Positions 54,677 to 63,249 of a stretch of DNA of 64,000 bases are shown here, in pieces. The stretch's first letter is position 1, and the number at the start of each line of letters is the position of its first letter. Below the pieces are notes generated by a model. The model had not been told where the DNA came from and did no database searches. It was given only the letters and a program-made list of their open reading frames with translations. The stretch is taken from positions 186,001 to 250,000 of the forward strand of contig JAWKOC010000001.1 in assembly GCA_041391365.1 (NCBI GenBank), read 5' to 3'. This DNA is from JAGRAX01 sp041391365. GTDB taxonomy: Bacteria > Bdellovibrionota_G > JALEGL01 > JAGRMV01. A program made the position numbers and the translations under genes.

Positions 54677-56161
54677 CTATCTACCTGCAGTGTTAAAGCT
54701 AAATGGCAATGTGACTTCGGTTTCTCCCCCAGATTCTGGGAAAGGAATTCTTCGAATGGCTCGGATCACACAGTCTTCTGCCATGGCATTGGCCAAGCTG
54801 GATTCTCTTACCGAGGCACTTGCCACACTTCCAGAGGATCCCACCACAAAATTTACAGAAACTTTTCCCGCAAGACTGGGGTTCTTTTGGGCTTCTCTTT
54901 CGTAGCAGAGTTGAATGCGACCTTTGTGTTCACTGATGATCTTGAGAATTTCTTCTCGTGTTAAGCCTCCACCCACGTAGACGGCTTCTCGATCGATTTC
55001 CGCAGTGACAGAAAGTTTATCATTGCCCGTCCCAAAATCAGCCAATCCTGTGCCCTTGGCACCTCCTCCACGACCTTTGGTTCCGAGGCCTTGTCCAATC
55101 GAGGCTGTCTCGCCTCCGCCGCCAGTACCTCCGCCTTGCAAACCTTTGCCTTCTCTTACCGCAGTCTCACCTTGGAGACCAAAACTACCTCTGGCAGAAT
55201 ATTTGGACAACGCTGCATCAGCTTGATCGGAGATGGAACTGTCCGCAAAACCAGTCCCTCGACTGTTCAAAAATCCAAGAACTCCTGTGTTTCGTACTTT
55301 ATTTAAGGAGGGTCCGGTCGCTTTGGTGCCCGGGACACTTTTTCCTCGTTTGCCCTCCGTGCCAGATGCTTTCGCACCTTCACCTTCTCGGCCTCCTCCA
55401 CGCTGTGTGGTTTGTGATCCTTTCGTGCCTGTTGAGGTTTGTTGCGTCCTTGAGGCTTGAGATCTCACCGCAATGGGCTGATAAGGTTTGATTTCTTTGG
55501 AAGCCACCAAAATCCGTCGATATTTTTCGGGAATTTCTTCTAAGGTGTTTTCCCGAGGGCTTGCGGGGAACAGTTTGATGATCAAAAGAAGCAGCAAATG
55601 CAAAGCAAGAGAAGCGATAAGCCAACGAATAAAGGAAGGGTCAGCGATGTTTTTGAAAATGGGAACCGGAGCAATCTTTTCTGGTTCGTAAATTTCTTCA
55701 AAATAAATGCGAAGAGTGCCGTGCTCTAGGCAGCCGCGACTGCCAGCAGGAAGTTCGATCACTCGATGTTGTTTCTCGGTTTTGTGCTCCAACTCTGACA
55801 GAGGAACCAGTTGATCTTCTTTGGAAATGACTCCGGAAAAACGAGAATTGACCCGAAGAACAAGATGATGGTCTTTTTTGTATTCAATCAATTTGTGACG
55901 ATTGGGCAGACCTTCGGTTGGAATTTGAAACGTATTCCCAAATCCAGTTCCAACTTTGATGACCGTTCCTGGAGCAAAAAAACGATCCTCGATGGTGTAT
56001 CCATAGGCTTGCAATACAACACGAAGATATTTTGGTTGGTTGGTTTTTTGAGGTTTGTTTGCAGAGTCTTGTTTGCGAAATTTTACCAACAGATCATCGG
56101 GATCATAATAAATCTCCGAAAAACGGTCGCTTGGAATGGTCAATTTTGGTTCTGCGCTCAT
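54677..56161 (-). CDS. gltG: GltG-like protein: FHA-like, TM and TonB-like (AgmX/PglI) C-terminus
   Basis: 494 residues. A cytoplasmic FHA-like beta domain (about 40-165: KYLRVVLQAYGYTIEDRFFA, NTFQIPTEGLPNRHKLIEYK) precedes one helix (IRWLIASLALHLLLLLIIKL, about 188-208). Then come about 190 residues of Gly/Thr/Ser-rich linker and the C-terminal AgmX/PglI-type domain: GLTREEILKIISEHKGRIQL-CYE, GKVSVNFVVGSSG, DCVIRAIRRIPFP. The plan is that of Myxococcus GltG/GltJ, which span the periplasm and couple an inner-membrane motor to outer-membrane parts. No AglRQS motor genes are in the window. Confidence 0.82.
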   Translation of the reverse strand: MSAEPKLTIPSDRFSEIYYDPDDLLVKFRKQDSANKPQKTNQPKYLRVVLQAYGYTIEDRFFAPGTVIKVGTGFGNTFQIPTEGLPNRHKLIEYKKDHHLVLRVNSRFSGVISKEDQLVPLSELEHKTEKQHRVIELPAGSRGCLEHGTLRIYFEEIYEPEKIAPVPIFKNIADPSFIRWLIASLALHLLLLLIIKLFPASPRENTLEEIPEKYRRILVASKEIKPYQPIAVRSQASRTQQTSTGTKGSQTTQRGGGREGEGAKASGTEGKRGKSVPGTKATGPSLNKVRNTGVLGFLNSRGTGFADSSISDQADAALSKYSARGSFGLQGETAVREGKGLQGGGTGGGGETASIGQGLGTKGRGGGAKGTGLADFGTGNDKLSVTAEIDREAVYVGGGLTREEILKIISEHKGRIQLCYEREAQKNPSLAGKVSVNFVVGSSGSVASASVRESSLANAMAEDCVIRAIRRIPFPESGGETEVTLPFSFNTAGR

Positions 56162-56208
56162 CTTGTTTGTATCACTCTATCCATAATTGCTCATGACGCA
56201 ACAAATAT

Positions 56209-56478
56209 TTAGTACTCGTCCACGGCTTTGGAAATGTTGGGAAGAAAGCTCTCATCCAGGTTCAAAAGCTTTTTGAATCGGAATTCAGGCGCTTTGACGA
56301 TGGATTCTCCAATGGGCTTTTTGACATCTCCCAAGATGTCAATTTCTTCAAAATTGTACACGGTTCGTTTGGGTGGAACCTTGGGGGTAGGGGAGTCGGA
56401 TTGAGCGTGAGCTTGTGAGCCCATCATAAGAAAAGACATCACCATCATGGCAGAAAATATATATTTTATCATGTTCAT
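56209..56478 (-). CDS. Small exported gliding-cluster protein (CglF-like)
   Basis: 89 residues from MNMIKYIFSAMMVMSFLMMG, a signal peptide ending AHA, then QSDSPTPKVPPKRTVYNFEE and IDILGDVKKPIGESIVKAPE. The short K-R-T-V-Y-N-F-E-E-I-D-I-x-G core resembles CglF of the Myxococcus system. It lies between the GltE-like and GltG-like genes, as expected. AAGGAT before ATG 56478 supports the start; the open frame extends to 56556 inside gltE. Confidence 0.7.
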   Translation of the reverse strand: MNMIKYIFSAMMVMSFLMMGSQAHAQSDSPTPKVPPKRTVYNFEEIDILGDVKKPIGESIVKAPEFRFKKLLNLDESFLPNISKAVDEY

Positions 56479-56482
56479 CTCA

Positions 56483-57616
56483 TCATCCTTTTTGCCGCGT
56501 TTGGGTTTCATTGCTTGCGTTGCTTGGAACGGTTTTGGGAGGAAGTTTTTTGGCACTTTCCAATTCCTTCAGCACGTCTTTGTTGTCATATGCAGGCCCA
56601 CTGCGAAGGGAAAGATAGCGTTGATAATATTCCACAGCTTTGTCACGGTCCCGCACTTTGTGGTGATACAAAGAGGCTAGATTGAGCAAACCGTCGGTTT
56701 GGAATGGATCGATGCGAAGAACATTGAGAAGAGATTGCTCGGCATTTTCGGTGCGGTTGGAGTTGAGTTGAACATATCCAAGATTGATGCGAGCAGGGAT
56801 ATGCAAGGGTTCGATGGAGAGAATGTCTTCGTATTGTTGAATGGCCATGGGAAAGTTGGCATGTTCCATGTAGATTTGGGCTACATTGAGTCGGGGTTCA
56901 ATGAGATTGGGATTTTTTTTCACAGAGGTTTTGAAGGCTTCGATGGCATTTTGATAGAACTCTTTTTTCAGGTAAATCAATCCCAAGTTATTGTAGGTCT
57001 CCGAATGGTTTTCGTTGATCTTTTTGGCTTTTTGCAAGGTTAGTTCAGCCAAATCCAATCGGTCGGTTTGATAATACATAAGAGCCAACGTGTTCATCGC
57101 GTAGATGTTGTTTTTGTCATCTCTCAAAATGGCTTGAATCATTTTGTAGGCTTGATCGTAATTTCCCTGCTCTCTCAATACATTTGCAAGATCATTTTGA
57201 ATTTGCCATTTGGGCTCATATTCATTTTCATAACTCTTGTAGATGTCTAACGCTCGATTGTATTCTCTGTTTTTCACGTACAATTTTGCCAGTTGAAGTT
57301 TTTCCTCTGAACGGTCAGGACGGATCAATAGACCTTTTTCAATCATGTCGATGGCTTTGTTGTATTCGGTCATTCTCGAATACAATTTTCCAAGGGCAAA
57401 ATAAGCGGAGGCATTGCGAGGTGTTGAGACAATCGCATTTTTCTTGACCGTGATGTCTTCCACCAACGAATCAAACGATTCCTTGGAAGGAGTTGCCGCC
57501 ACACGCGCAAAACCTTGGTTCTGAGCATTGGGCCCTTTGGATGCACAAGCTTGCAACATCATCGTTGTCCCTAGCAATGTGCAAATCAATCTAGATGTGG
57601 AAAATGAATGGTTCAC
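56483..57616 (-). CDS. gltE: TPR lipoprotein, GltE (AglT)-like
   Basis: 377 residues from a GTG. Lipoprotein signal STSRLICTLLGTTMMLQAC with Cys24, then eight or nine TPR units (ASAYFALGKLYSRMTEYNKA, WQIQNDLANVLREQGNYDQA, SETYNNLGLIYLKKEFYQNA, IPARINLGYVQLNSNRTENA, TDGLLNLASLYHHKVRDRDK). Lipoprotein TPR proteins of this size are GltE in the Myxococcus gliding complex. The start overlaps the stop of the long TPR gene (GTGA). Confidence 0.82.
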   Translation of the reverse strand: MNHSFSTSRLICTLLGTTMMLQACASKGPNAQNQGFARVAATPSKESFDSLVEDITVKKNAIVSTPRNASAYFALGKLYSRMTEYNKAIDMIEKGLLIRPDRSEEKLQLAKLYVKNREYNRALDIYKSYENEYEPKWQIQNDLANVLREQGNYDQAYKMIQAILRDDKNNIYAMNTLALMYYQTDRLDLAELTLQKAKKINENHSETYNNLGLIYLKKEFYQNAIEAFKTSVKKNPNLIEPRLNVAQIYMEHANFPMAIQQYEDILSIEPLHIPARINLGYVQLNSNRTENAEQSLLNVLRIDPFQTDGLLNLASLYHHKVRDRDKAVEYYQRYLSLRSGPAYDNKDVLKELESAKKLPPKTVPSNASNETQTRQKG

Positions 57617-60600
57617 TGTTTCTTTTCTCCTACATTGAACTCAAATACGGAGTAGGGATCGCTTTTGTATTCTCCCAACTCATTGGTGCCTTCCAAACGA
57701 GGATAGATTTTGGGTTTGTAGATCGACAATTCTGTGTAAGTCTTTTTGGTCCACGGAGAATAAACTTCCAACTCAAAAGATTTCTTCAGAGCTTTCTCCA
57801 GAGAGTCAATGGCCAGTGCCTCGATGGGAGCTGCACGATTTTGCAACTCTTGTTCATACAGATCAACTTCTTCAGGGCTTAACGAAGTGGGGACTGGGGC
57901 TGTAAACAATGCAAGGCTGTAGTCTTTGTAAATCATTCCCAATTGATGAAGAGCCGCAACCCCAATTTCAGGATCACCGATGTTGATGATTTCCAGGTAA
58001 CTGTCTTTGAGTTTTTCAAGCAAGGCTGTTTTGTCTTCCAAGGATCGCATCAGACGTTTTTCGGGCATCTCCAGTTTGATGCGTTTGAAACGGTTGAGGT
58101 CATCTTCTGCAAGTTTCAAAAGTGACTTGGCTGCATAATAGCTGCCCGCTTCAGGGCCTTGCCCCACACGTCGATAGGTTCTCACCGCTTCCACATGGGC
58201 CTTGTTGGCAACGGCTTCTTGCCCCATGCGTTCATAAGCCAAAGCTGCTTTGTGGTAGGCCTCTACGTTTTTCGACGTAACTCGAGTCGAGGTTGAGTTG
58301 TATTTCACAAACTCTCTGGCCGCATTGGGATAGTCTTTTTTCTTTTCGTATACGTTGGCTATTGAGAATTGGATGTCCTGAGCATCTTTGGAGTTGGGAT
58401 ACAATTCCAAGTGCTTTTTGTAATCCAACAGAGCTCGATCAAATTCCAGGAGATTTTCGTTGTAGAGGCCAGCATTGTATAAGGCATCTGGTGCAATGGT
58501 GGATTTGGGATCGGTCCGTGCCAGCAATTCAAAGTATTTTGCGGCATTTCGATAATCGAGTTTTTCGTCAAAATAAGTTGCCAGAGACAACATGAGTTTT
58601 GGACCCAAGGTTGAGGTTGGGTATTCTTTCAAGAAACTTTCTGAACTGCTGATCGCTTCTCTTGCATAGTCACCTTCAATATAGTTGATCGAGGCGTTGT
58701 ACAAGGCTTTGTCCGCATACTTCGACGTTGGATAGCGTTTTGTCAGACTTTGATAGACCTGCGCCGCTTTGTAATGTTCTTTTTGCTTTTCCAGATCTTC
58801 AGCTCTTTTAAAAATCGCCCCTTGGATCAAGTCAAGCAAGATGACTTTATTTTGGGCTGTGGCAAAGTGAGAAACTTGCAAGTATTCCTCTGCAGTTTTT
58901 TCCAAACTGACCCAATCTTTTTTGATGTTGTAAATGTCCAGAATCAAATGTCTGGATTTATCACCAGCTTTGCTGGCTGGGTAGATGCGAACCACATTTG
59001 AAAATGCACTAAGTGATTTATCAAAATGGTTGTAGTTGTAGAACAATCGTGCTCGTTGATAGAGCATTTCAGGGGCAATAGGATCTTTGGGGAAAGATTT
59101 TACATAGAGCTCGTTGGCTGCAATCAATTTTTCCGTGTTTCGAGGCATTTCCAACTTTTCTTGTAAGGCCTTTTTTCGTTCGGCCATGGGTTCGATACGC
59201 TTGTATTGTTCCACTTCGACTCGATTCAAAGAATCGATTTGTCCAGTCAAAGCCTTTTTGTAATGAGGTTTGTCTCTTCCTCCCACTACAACTTGTTCAT
59301 ATTGCTCAGCCGATCGGTCATACTTTTTGTATTCGAACAGCAATTCAGCAAAAAGCATGTGCATTTCGTATGCGTTTTTGTGTTCGGAGAATCGATCAAG
59401 GTATTTTTTGTAAAAACCCATGGCGGTCAGAGCAAACTTCTCCGAAGCTCGTGGATCTGTTTTGGCTTCTTTCTGGGATTGTTCGTGATATTTGTTGGCC
59501 AAAAATCTTCCGTACACTTCCGATCGAGTGTCCGCATATTCTCTGTGTTCAGGATTTTGATTCAGAATGTACCAGCGAGACTCCGGAGCATATTCCGAAA
59601 GAAACCGAATCATTTCTTTCATGGATTGAACCAAATTTTGTAACCTCTCATAGCAGTCAATCAAGCGAGAGTGATATTTGGGGGCCAGTTCATACTCTGG
59701 ATATCGCTCAATCAAGCGAGAGATGGTGGCAATGGCCAGATTGTACCGAGCCTGGTCAAAATAAATATCCGAAAGTTTTTCCAGCACAATGCGGGCGTAT
59801 TTGTCCTCCCCAATAGAAACAAAATACTTTTCGGCTTCTTTGTATTCACCCAAATCTGAGTAAAACAAGACCAAGTCTTTGAGAGCTTCATCTCGCAGCT
59901 GAATTTCGTTGGGAACGTTCTTTGAAGTTTCCACAACCCGTTGCATGACTTTTTTCGCAGCTCTGAATTTGCTTTGGTTGTAGTAACACCACGATGTTTT
60001 GTAGAGCGCAAAATTGTGAAGCTTGTTGGGAAGTCGAAGTACCTCGTTGTAGTTGAAAATGGCTTCTTCGAATTCTCGTTGATTGAAATGGTAGTCTCCG
60101 ATTTCCATGTAAGAGTCTGCCACAAATTTGCTGTCTGGAAACTTTTTGACCAAGGTTTTGAAAAATTCTACGTAGCGAGTTTCCCCCGTCTCTTTTCCTC
60201 GAAACCCTGCCAGAAAAATGACTTCGTCAATGCGATCGTAGTTGGGAGCAATCCGAATGATTTCTTTGTAGTATCCCAAGGTCTTTTTCCCTGAAAAGCT
60301 TGGAAGCTGAGGTTTTGTTGTTCTTTGTTTGGCCAAGTACTTGTCCATCTCACGATCGTAGACTTCAACTTGCTGAGTGTAGCTTGTCTTTTCTACACCC
60401 CAATTGAGCTCAGCCAGTCTGAAAAGAATGTTGGCTTTTTGCTCGTTGCTGTTGGCTTTGTCGACCAAAGAATTGAGAAGATCGATTTCGTTTCGAGATT
60501 TTTCGATGAATACCTGATCCATTTGATAGGTTGGAACATCAAAAGCATCGAAAGAACGAGACTGAAACTTTCCCTCGCGTGCTTTTTCACCAATGGGCGT

Positions 60601-60720
60601 GAGTCGCTCCGAACGAAGTTCGTTGACACTGTAGGCAGGAGATTGAGCCCACAATGGAGGAGTAAGGTAAAGAGCGAGGAGTGTTCCTACACTGGTGCGA
60701 TAGAGAAGGTGAGATTTCAT
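57613..60720 (-). CDS. Long periplasmic TPR protein, GltD-like
   Basis: 1035 residues from MKSHLLYRTSVGTLLALYLT (signal peptide, mature from QSPAYSVNELRSERL). Nearly all TPR-like helix pairs, with long runs of Tyr-rich repeats such as KFVADSYMEIGDYHFNQREF, DEVIFLAGFRGKETGETRYV, ARYNLAIATISRLIERYPEY, HYKAAQVYQSLTKRYPTSKY and LDYRNAAKYFELLARTDPKS. Size and place match GltD (AgnA) of the gliding complex. TGATG overlap with the gene before it by one base; start 60720 rather than 60747 is set by that coupling and the signal peptide. Confidence 0.78.
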   Translation of the reverse strand: MKSHLLYRTSVGTLLALYLTPPLWAQSPAYSVNELRSERLTPIGEKAREGKFQSRSFDAFDVPTYQMDQVFIEKSRNEIDLLNSLVDKANSNEQKANILFRLAELNWGVEKTSYTQQVEVYDREMDKYLAKQRTTKPQLPSFSGKKTLGYYKEIIRIAPNYDRIDEVIFLAGFRGKETGETRYVEFFKTLVKKFPDSKFVADSYMEIGDYHFNQREFEEAIFNYNEVLRLPNKLHNFALYKTSWCYYNQSKFRAAKKVMQRVVETSKNVPNEIQLRDEALKDLVLFYSDLGEYKEAEKYFVSIGEDKYARIVLEKLSDIYFDQARYNLAIATISRLIERYPEYELAPKYHSRLIDCYERLQNLVQSMKEMIRFLSEYAPESRWYILNQNPEHREYADTRSEVYGRFLANKYHEQSQKEAKTDPRASEKFALTAMGFYKKYLDRFSEHKNAYEMHMLFAELLFEYKKYDRSAEQYEQVVVGGRDKPHYKKALTGQIDSLNRVEVEQYKRIEPMAERKKALQEKLEMPRNTEKLIAANELYVKSFPKDPIAPEMLYQRARLFYNYNHFDKSLSAFSNVVRIYPASKAGDKSRHLILDIYNIKKDWVSLEKTAEEYLQVSHFATAQNKVILLDLIQGAIFKRAEDLEKQKEHYKAAQVYQSLTKRYPTSKYADKALYNASINYIEGDYAREAISSSESFLKEYPTSTLGPKLMLSLATYFDEKLDYRNAAKYFELLARTDPKSTIAPDALYNAGLYNENLLEFDRALLDYKKHLELYPNSKDAQDIQFSIANVYEKKKDYPNAAREFVKYNSTSTRVTSKNVEAYHKAALAYERMGQEAVANKAHVEAVRTYRRVGQGPEAGSYYAAKSLLKLAEDDLNRFKRIKLEMPEKRLMRSLEDKTALLEKLKDSYLEIINIGDPEIGVAALHQLGMIYKDYSLALFTAPVPTSLSPEEVDLYEQELQNRAAPIEALAIDSLEKALKKSFELEVYSPWTKKTYTELSIYKPKIYPRLEGTNELGEYKSDPYSVFEFNVGEKKQ

Positions 60721-62360
60721 CAGTTGCCCTCTTGATCTTCCTTGCATTTTGAAGGCAGGTCATAAAGGAAGTAGCCGATCTCATCCGCCCATGTTTCTTC
60801 CCCCCTGGCTTCCCACCAAATCATGGTTTCTTGTAGACTTTCGGTGAACTTGGGTTTGACCAACTCCTTATCCGTCAAGATTGGGGGGGCCAGTTTGAGA
60901 ATTCTCTTTTGGAGAATTTGCCGTTCCACGCTCACGATCTCATATTCTAGCACATCTTTGAGTCCCAGGTATTCCAGGATCATGGCTTTGGTGTTCTTGA
61001 GTTTGTATCCTGCGATCCAGCTTCCTTTGGCGGTCAAACTGTCAACACGTTGCTGAATCAGACCGGAAAGAATCAAAGCTCGTTTGTTTTCCAGCAAGCG
61101 TAGCTTTTCTTGTTCTTTGGTCAGCGAAACGACATAGCGATGGAGATTCAAAAAATCTTTGTCCCCCGCAGCCAAATTGAAGAGCTCCTTGTATTTGTAA
61201 TGTTCGACGCCTGACTCATCTGTGGTTTTGGATTTTAGCAGTGGATAATATTGGCGAGGATCTTTTGCTTCTTTGGCGAGGCGATCGATTTGGTCTCCCA
61301 ATACCAAGAAATTCTTTTCCAAGGCCGTGAGTGTTTTGACGGCTTCATCGTAATAACAAATTTCCATGTAAGTTGCGGCTTTGAGCAAGTAAGATTTGAT
61401 GAAAAAAACCTGATCAAAAAATGGACTGTTGAGGGAGTGCAAAATGGAGAGGGTTTCGTTAAATTTGTTGAGTTTGAACAAGGCCCAACTGGATTCATAC
61501 AATGCAGGAGGGTAGAATTCTCCATCTCGTTTGACTTTTCCATAGTACAACACCGCCAAGGGATAGTTGCCTTTTTCATAAAAGATTCTTCCGATGGCTA
61601 GGTTTGCGATTTGTTGCAATCTCGCTTTTTCGTAATATTCCACAGGAGAGCGCGTGTTGGAAATGTTTTGAAAATGTTCCACAGCTTTGTCCAAGTTTTG
61701 AGTTTCAACTTGGATGGTTCCTAGAAGATATTGAGAACCCAAGTACAATCGATTTCGAAACGAGATGGCCTGAAGAAGACGTGCGGCTCTTTCGTATTGA
61801 CCACGGAGGTAAAGATTTTTTGCGATGAAATAGCGAAACTCTTCTCGAAGAGACAAGGGAACTTTGTTTTCAGAGATTTTCTCTGCGAGATATACGATCA
61901 ATTCATCATCTTTGAGTTCTTGCGCGATCTTGATGGCTCTTCGCAATGACTCATGGGTATGAGCTTGCAAAGGTTCTCTTTCTACGATGTCGACAAAATA
62001 AAGAAGTGCACTGTAGGGAAGGTCCATGTCGTACAATGCAATCGAAATGTAATACTTTGCAAATCGATATTCTGGGTAGTTCTTGTATTGGTCACTCGAC
62101 AATATGTCATCAAAGATCAGATAGGCTTCTTTCGGTCTTCGATTCAATAGATTGGCTCGCCCCTCCTCAAACCGCGCCACCAATGCTTCGAATACCGTGT
62201 TGCCTACCACCAAATTTTTTCGTTTCTCAATGGTGGAAACGATTCTGGCGTCAACGTCTTGGTCAAATTCGTAAACAGCTTTGACAGGTTTGTGACTGCA
62301 TCCCGCCCATAGGAAGGTGAGACTGGCCAGCAATGTATAGCGGAGCAGAGGTGATCGCAT
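60720..62360 (-). CDS. TPR lipoprotein, GltC-like
   Basis: 546 residues with a lipoprotein signal MRSPLLRYTLLASLTFLWAG then Cys21. TPR-like repeats fill the middle (RFAKYYISIALYDMDLPYSA, NLYLRGQYERAARLLQAISF, NLAIGRIFYEKGNYPLAVLY, ALYESSWALFKLNKFNETLS), and the C-terminal third is coiled coil, ending FLYDLPSKCKEDQEGN. Position and features fit GltC, though other TPR lipoproteins of this cluster look alike. The stop overlaps the next start by one base. Confidence 0.75.
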   Translation of the reverse strand: MRSPLLRYTLLASLTFLWAGCSHKPVKAVYEFDQDVDARIVSTIEKRKNLVVGNTVFEALVARFEEGRANLLNRRPKEAYLIFDDILSSDQYKNYPEYRFAKYYISIALYDMDLPYSALLYFVDIVEREPLQAHTHESLRRAIKIAQELKDDELIVYLAEKISENKVPLSLREEFRYFIAKNLYLRGQYERAARLLQAISFRNRLYLGSQYLLGTIQVETQNLDKAVEHFQNISNTRSPVEYYEKARLQQIANLAIGRIFYEKGNYPLAVLYYGKVKRDGEFYPPALYESSWALFKLNKFNETLSILHSLNSPFFDQVFFIKSYLLKAATYMEICYYDEAVKTLTALEKNFLVLGDQIDRLAKEAKDPRQYYPLLKSKTTDESGVEHYKYKELFNLAAGDKDFLNLHRYVVSLTKEQEKLRLLENKRALILSGLIQQRVDSLTAKGSWIAGYKLKNTKAMILEYLGLKDVLEYEIVSVERQILQKRILKLAPPILTDKELVKPKFTESLQETMIWWEARGEETWADEIGYFLYDLPSKCKEDQEGN

Positions 62361-62363
62361 GGA

Positions 62364-63110
62364 TTAACTTTCTTGTTTGGGATGGGGTGGGAGGAACAAC
62401 GACAAGCCCACCGACAACAACCGGTTGTTTACAATGTGATTGAAGGGAGCCCCTTCTTTGACCGTATAGTTTTTTAGATCGATACGAATGGATGCCCAAT
62501 CGTTGAGATGGATTTTTGTTCCAAGACCTACGTTGAATCCAAAATTTTTGGATCGCTCTGCTTGAAAAAGTCCCGCACCTGCGATCAAGAAAATATCAAA
62601 ATGAAGAATCTTTTTGGAAAAGATGCTGAACTTCCCATAGATCGGCGACCAGATGATGTTTCCGATGTACAAATTGGTGAAGGGGTCAGGTGAAGGATTG
62701 AGGGTGACTCCACAGTCGGTTACCGGTACGTTGCCTGCGGTGTACAGGGTATTGGCAGGATCGCAGGGAATGTTTGCCAGATCATCGATCAAAGGCTTGT
62801 TCCAGCTGAACGCTCGAGCATAGTTTCCTTCGAATCCAATCGATTCTTTGAAGTGATAGGTGTAATGCATGTCCGCCATGGCATACTGAAGGAAGGGATT
62901 GTCGAAAACAACTCCTCCTCCCAATGTGAATTCGTGGCGGCCTGTTTTCCGAAACAATCGATTTTGAACAACATCGATGCCCTCGCGGCGAACATTTCCG
63001 ATTTGGTTTTCGGCGTCGTTCTGATCTTGGGCATACCCAACGGAAGTCATCCCCGACAGCGTCGCGCAAATCAAAAGCCCTTGAATCAAGAAAATACGAA
63101 TGTGTTTCAT
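62364..63110 (-). CDS. Outer-membrane beta-barrel protein of the gliding cluster
   Basis: 248 residues. Signal peptide (IFLIQGLLICATLSGMTSVG) then QDQNDAENQIGNVRREGIDV, VQNRLFRKTGRHEFTLGGGV, a CxxC-free barrel with HYTYHFKESIGFEGNYARAF and FGFNVGLGTKIHLNDWASIR, and IVNNRLLSVGLSLFLPPHPK. The segment RLFRKTGRHEFTLGGGV is typical of the myxobacterial/Bdellovibrio outer-membrane barrel family next to Glt genes. It leads the operon that runs to 54089; intergenic gaps are no more than about 50 bases throughout. Confidence 0.8.
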   Translation of the reverse strand: MKHIRIFLIQGLLICATLSGMTSVGYAQDQNDAENQIGNVRREGIDVVQNRLFRKTGRHEFTLGGGVVFDNPFLQYAMADMHYTYHFKESIGFEGNYARAFSWNKPLIDDLANIPCDPANTLYTAGNVPVTDCGVTLNPSPDPFTNLYIGNIIWSPIYGKFSIFSKKILHFDIFLIAGAGLFQAERSKNFGFNVGLGTKIHLNDWASIRIDLKNYTVKEGAPFNHIVNNRLLSVGLSLFLPPHPKQES

Positions 63111-63130
63111 GAACGTCCTTACATTATGAA

Positions 63131-63168
63131 ATGGTTGATTTTATTTACAATATAACGCAATCAACCAT
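63131..63168. repeat. Perfect 10-bp inverted repeat in a divergent promoter region
   Basis: ATGGTTGATT (63131-63140) and AATCAACCAT (63159-63168) are exact inverted copies with an 18-base AT-rich centre. They lie between the gliding-type operon (start 63110) and tilS (63250). On the minus strand the right arm holds TTGATT followed after 15 bases by TAAAAT, so a repressor or activator bound here could control the operon. A perfect -35 box TTGACA (63177-63182) points toward tilS but I see no good -10. Confidence 0.6.
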
Positions 63169-63249
63169 ATCAAATCTTGACAATCTGTAAACTAATTGAA
63201 AAAGAAAATCTGTCAGACAAAGCCCTAAAGAGTTTGTTTTGCCGCACAC

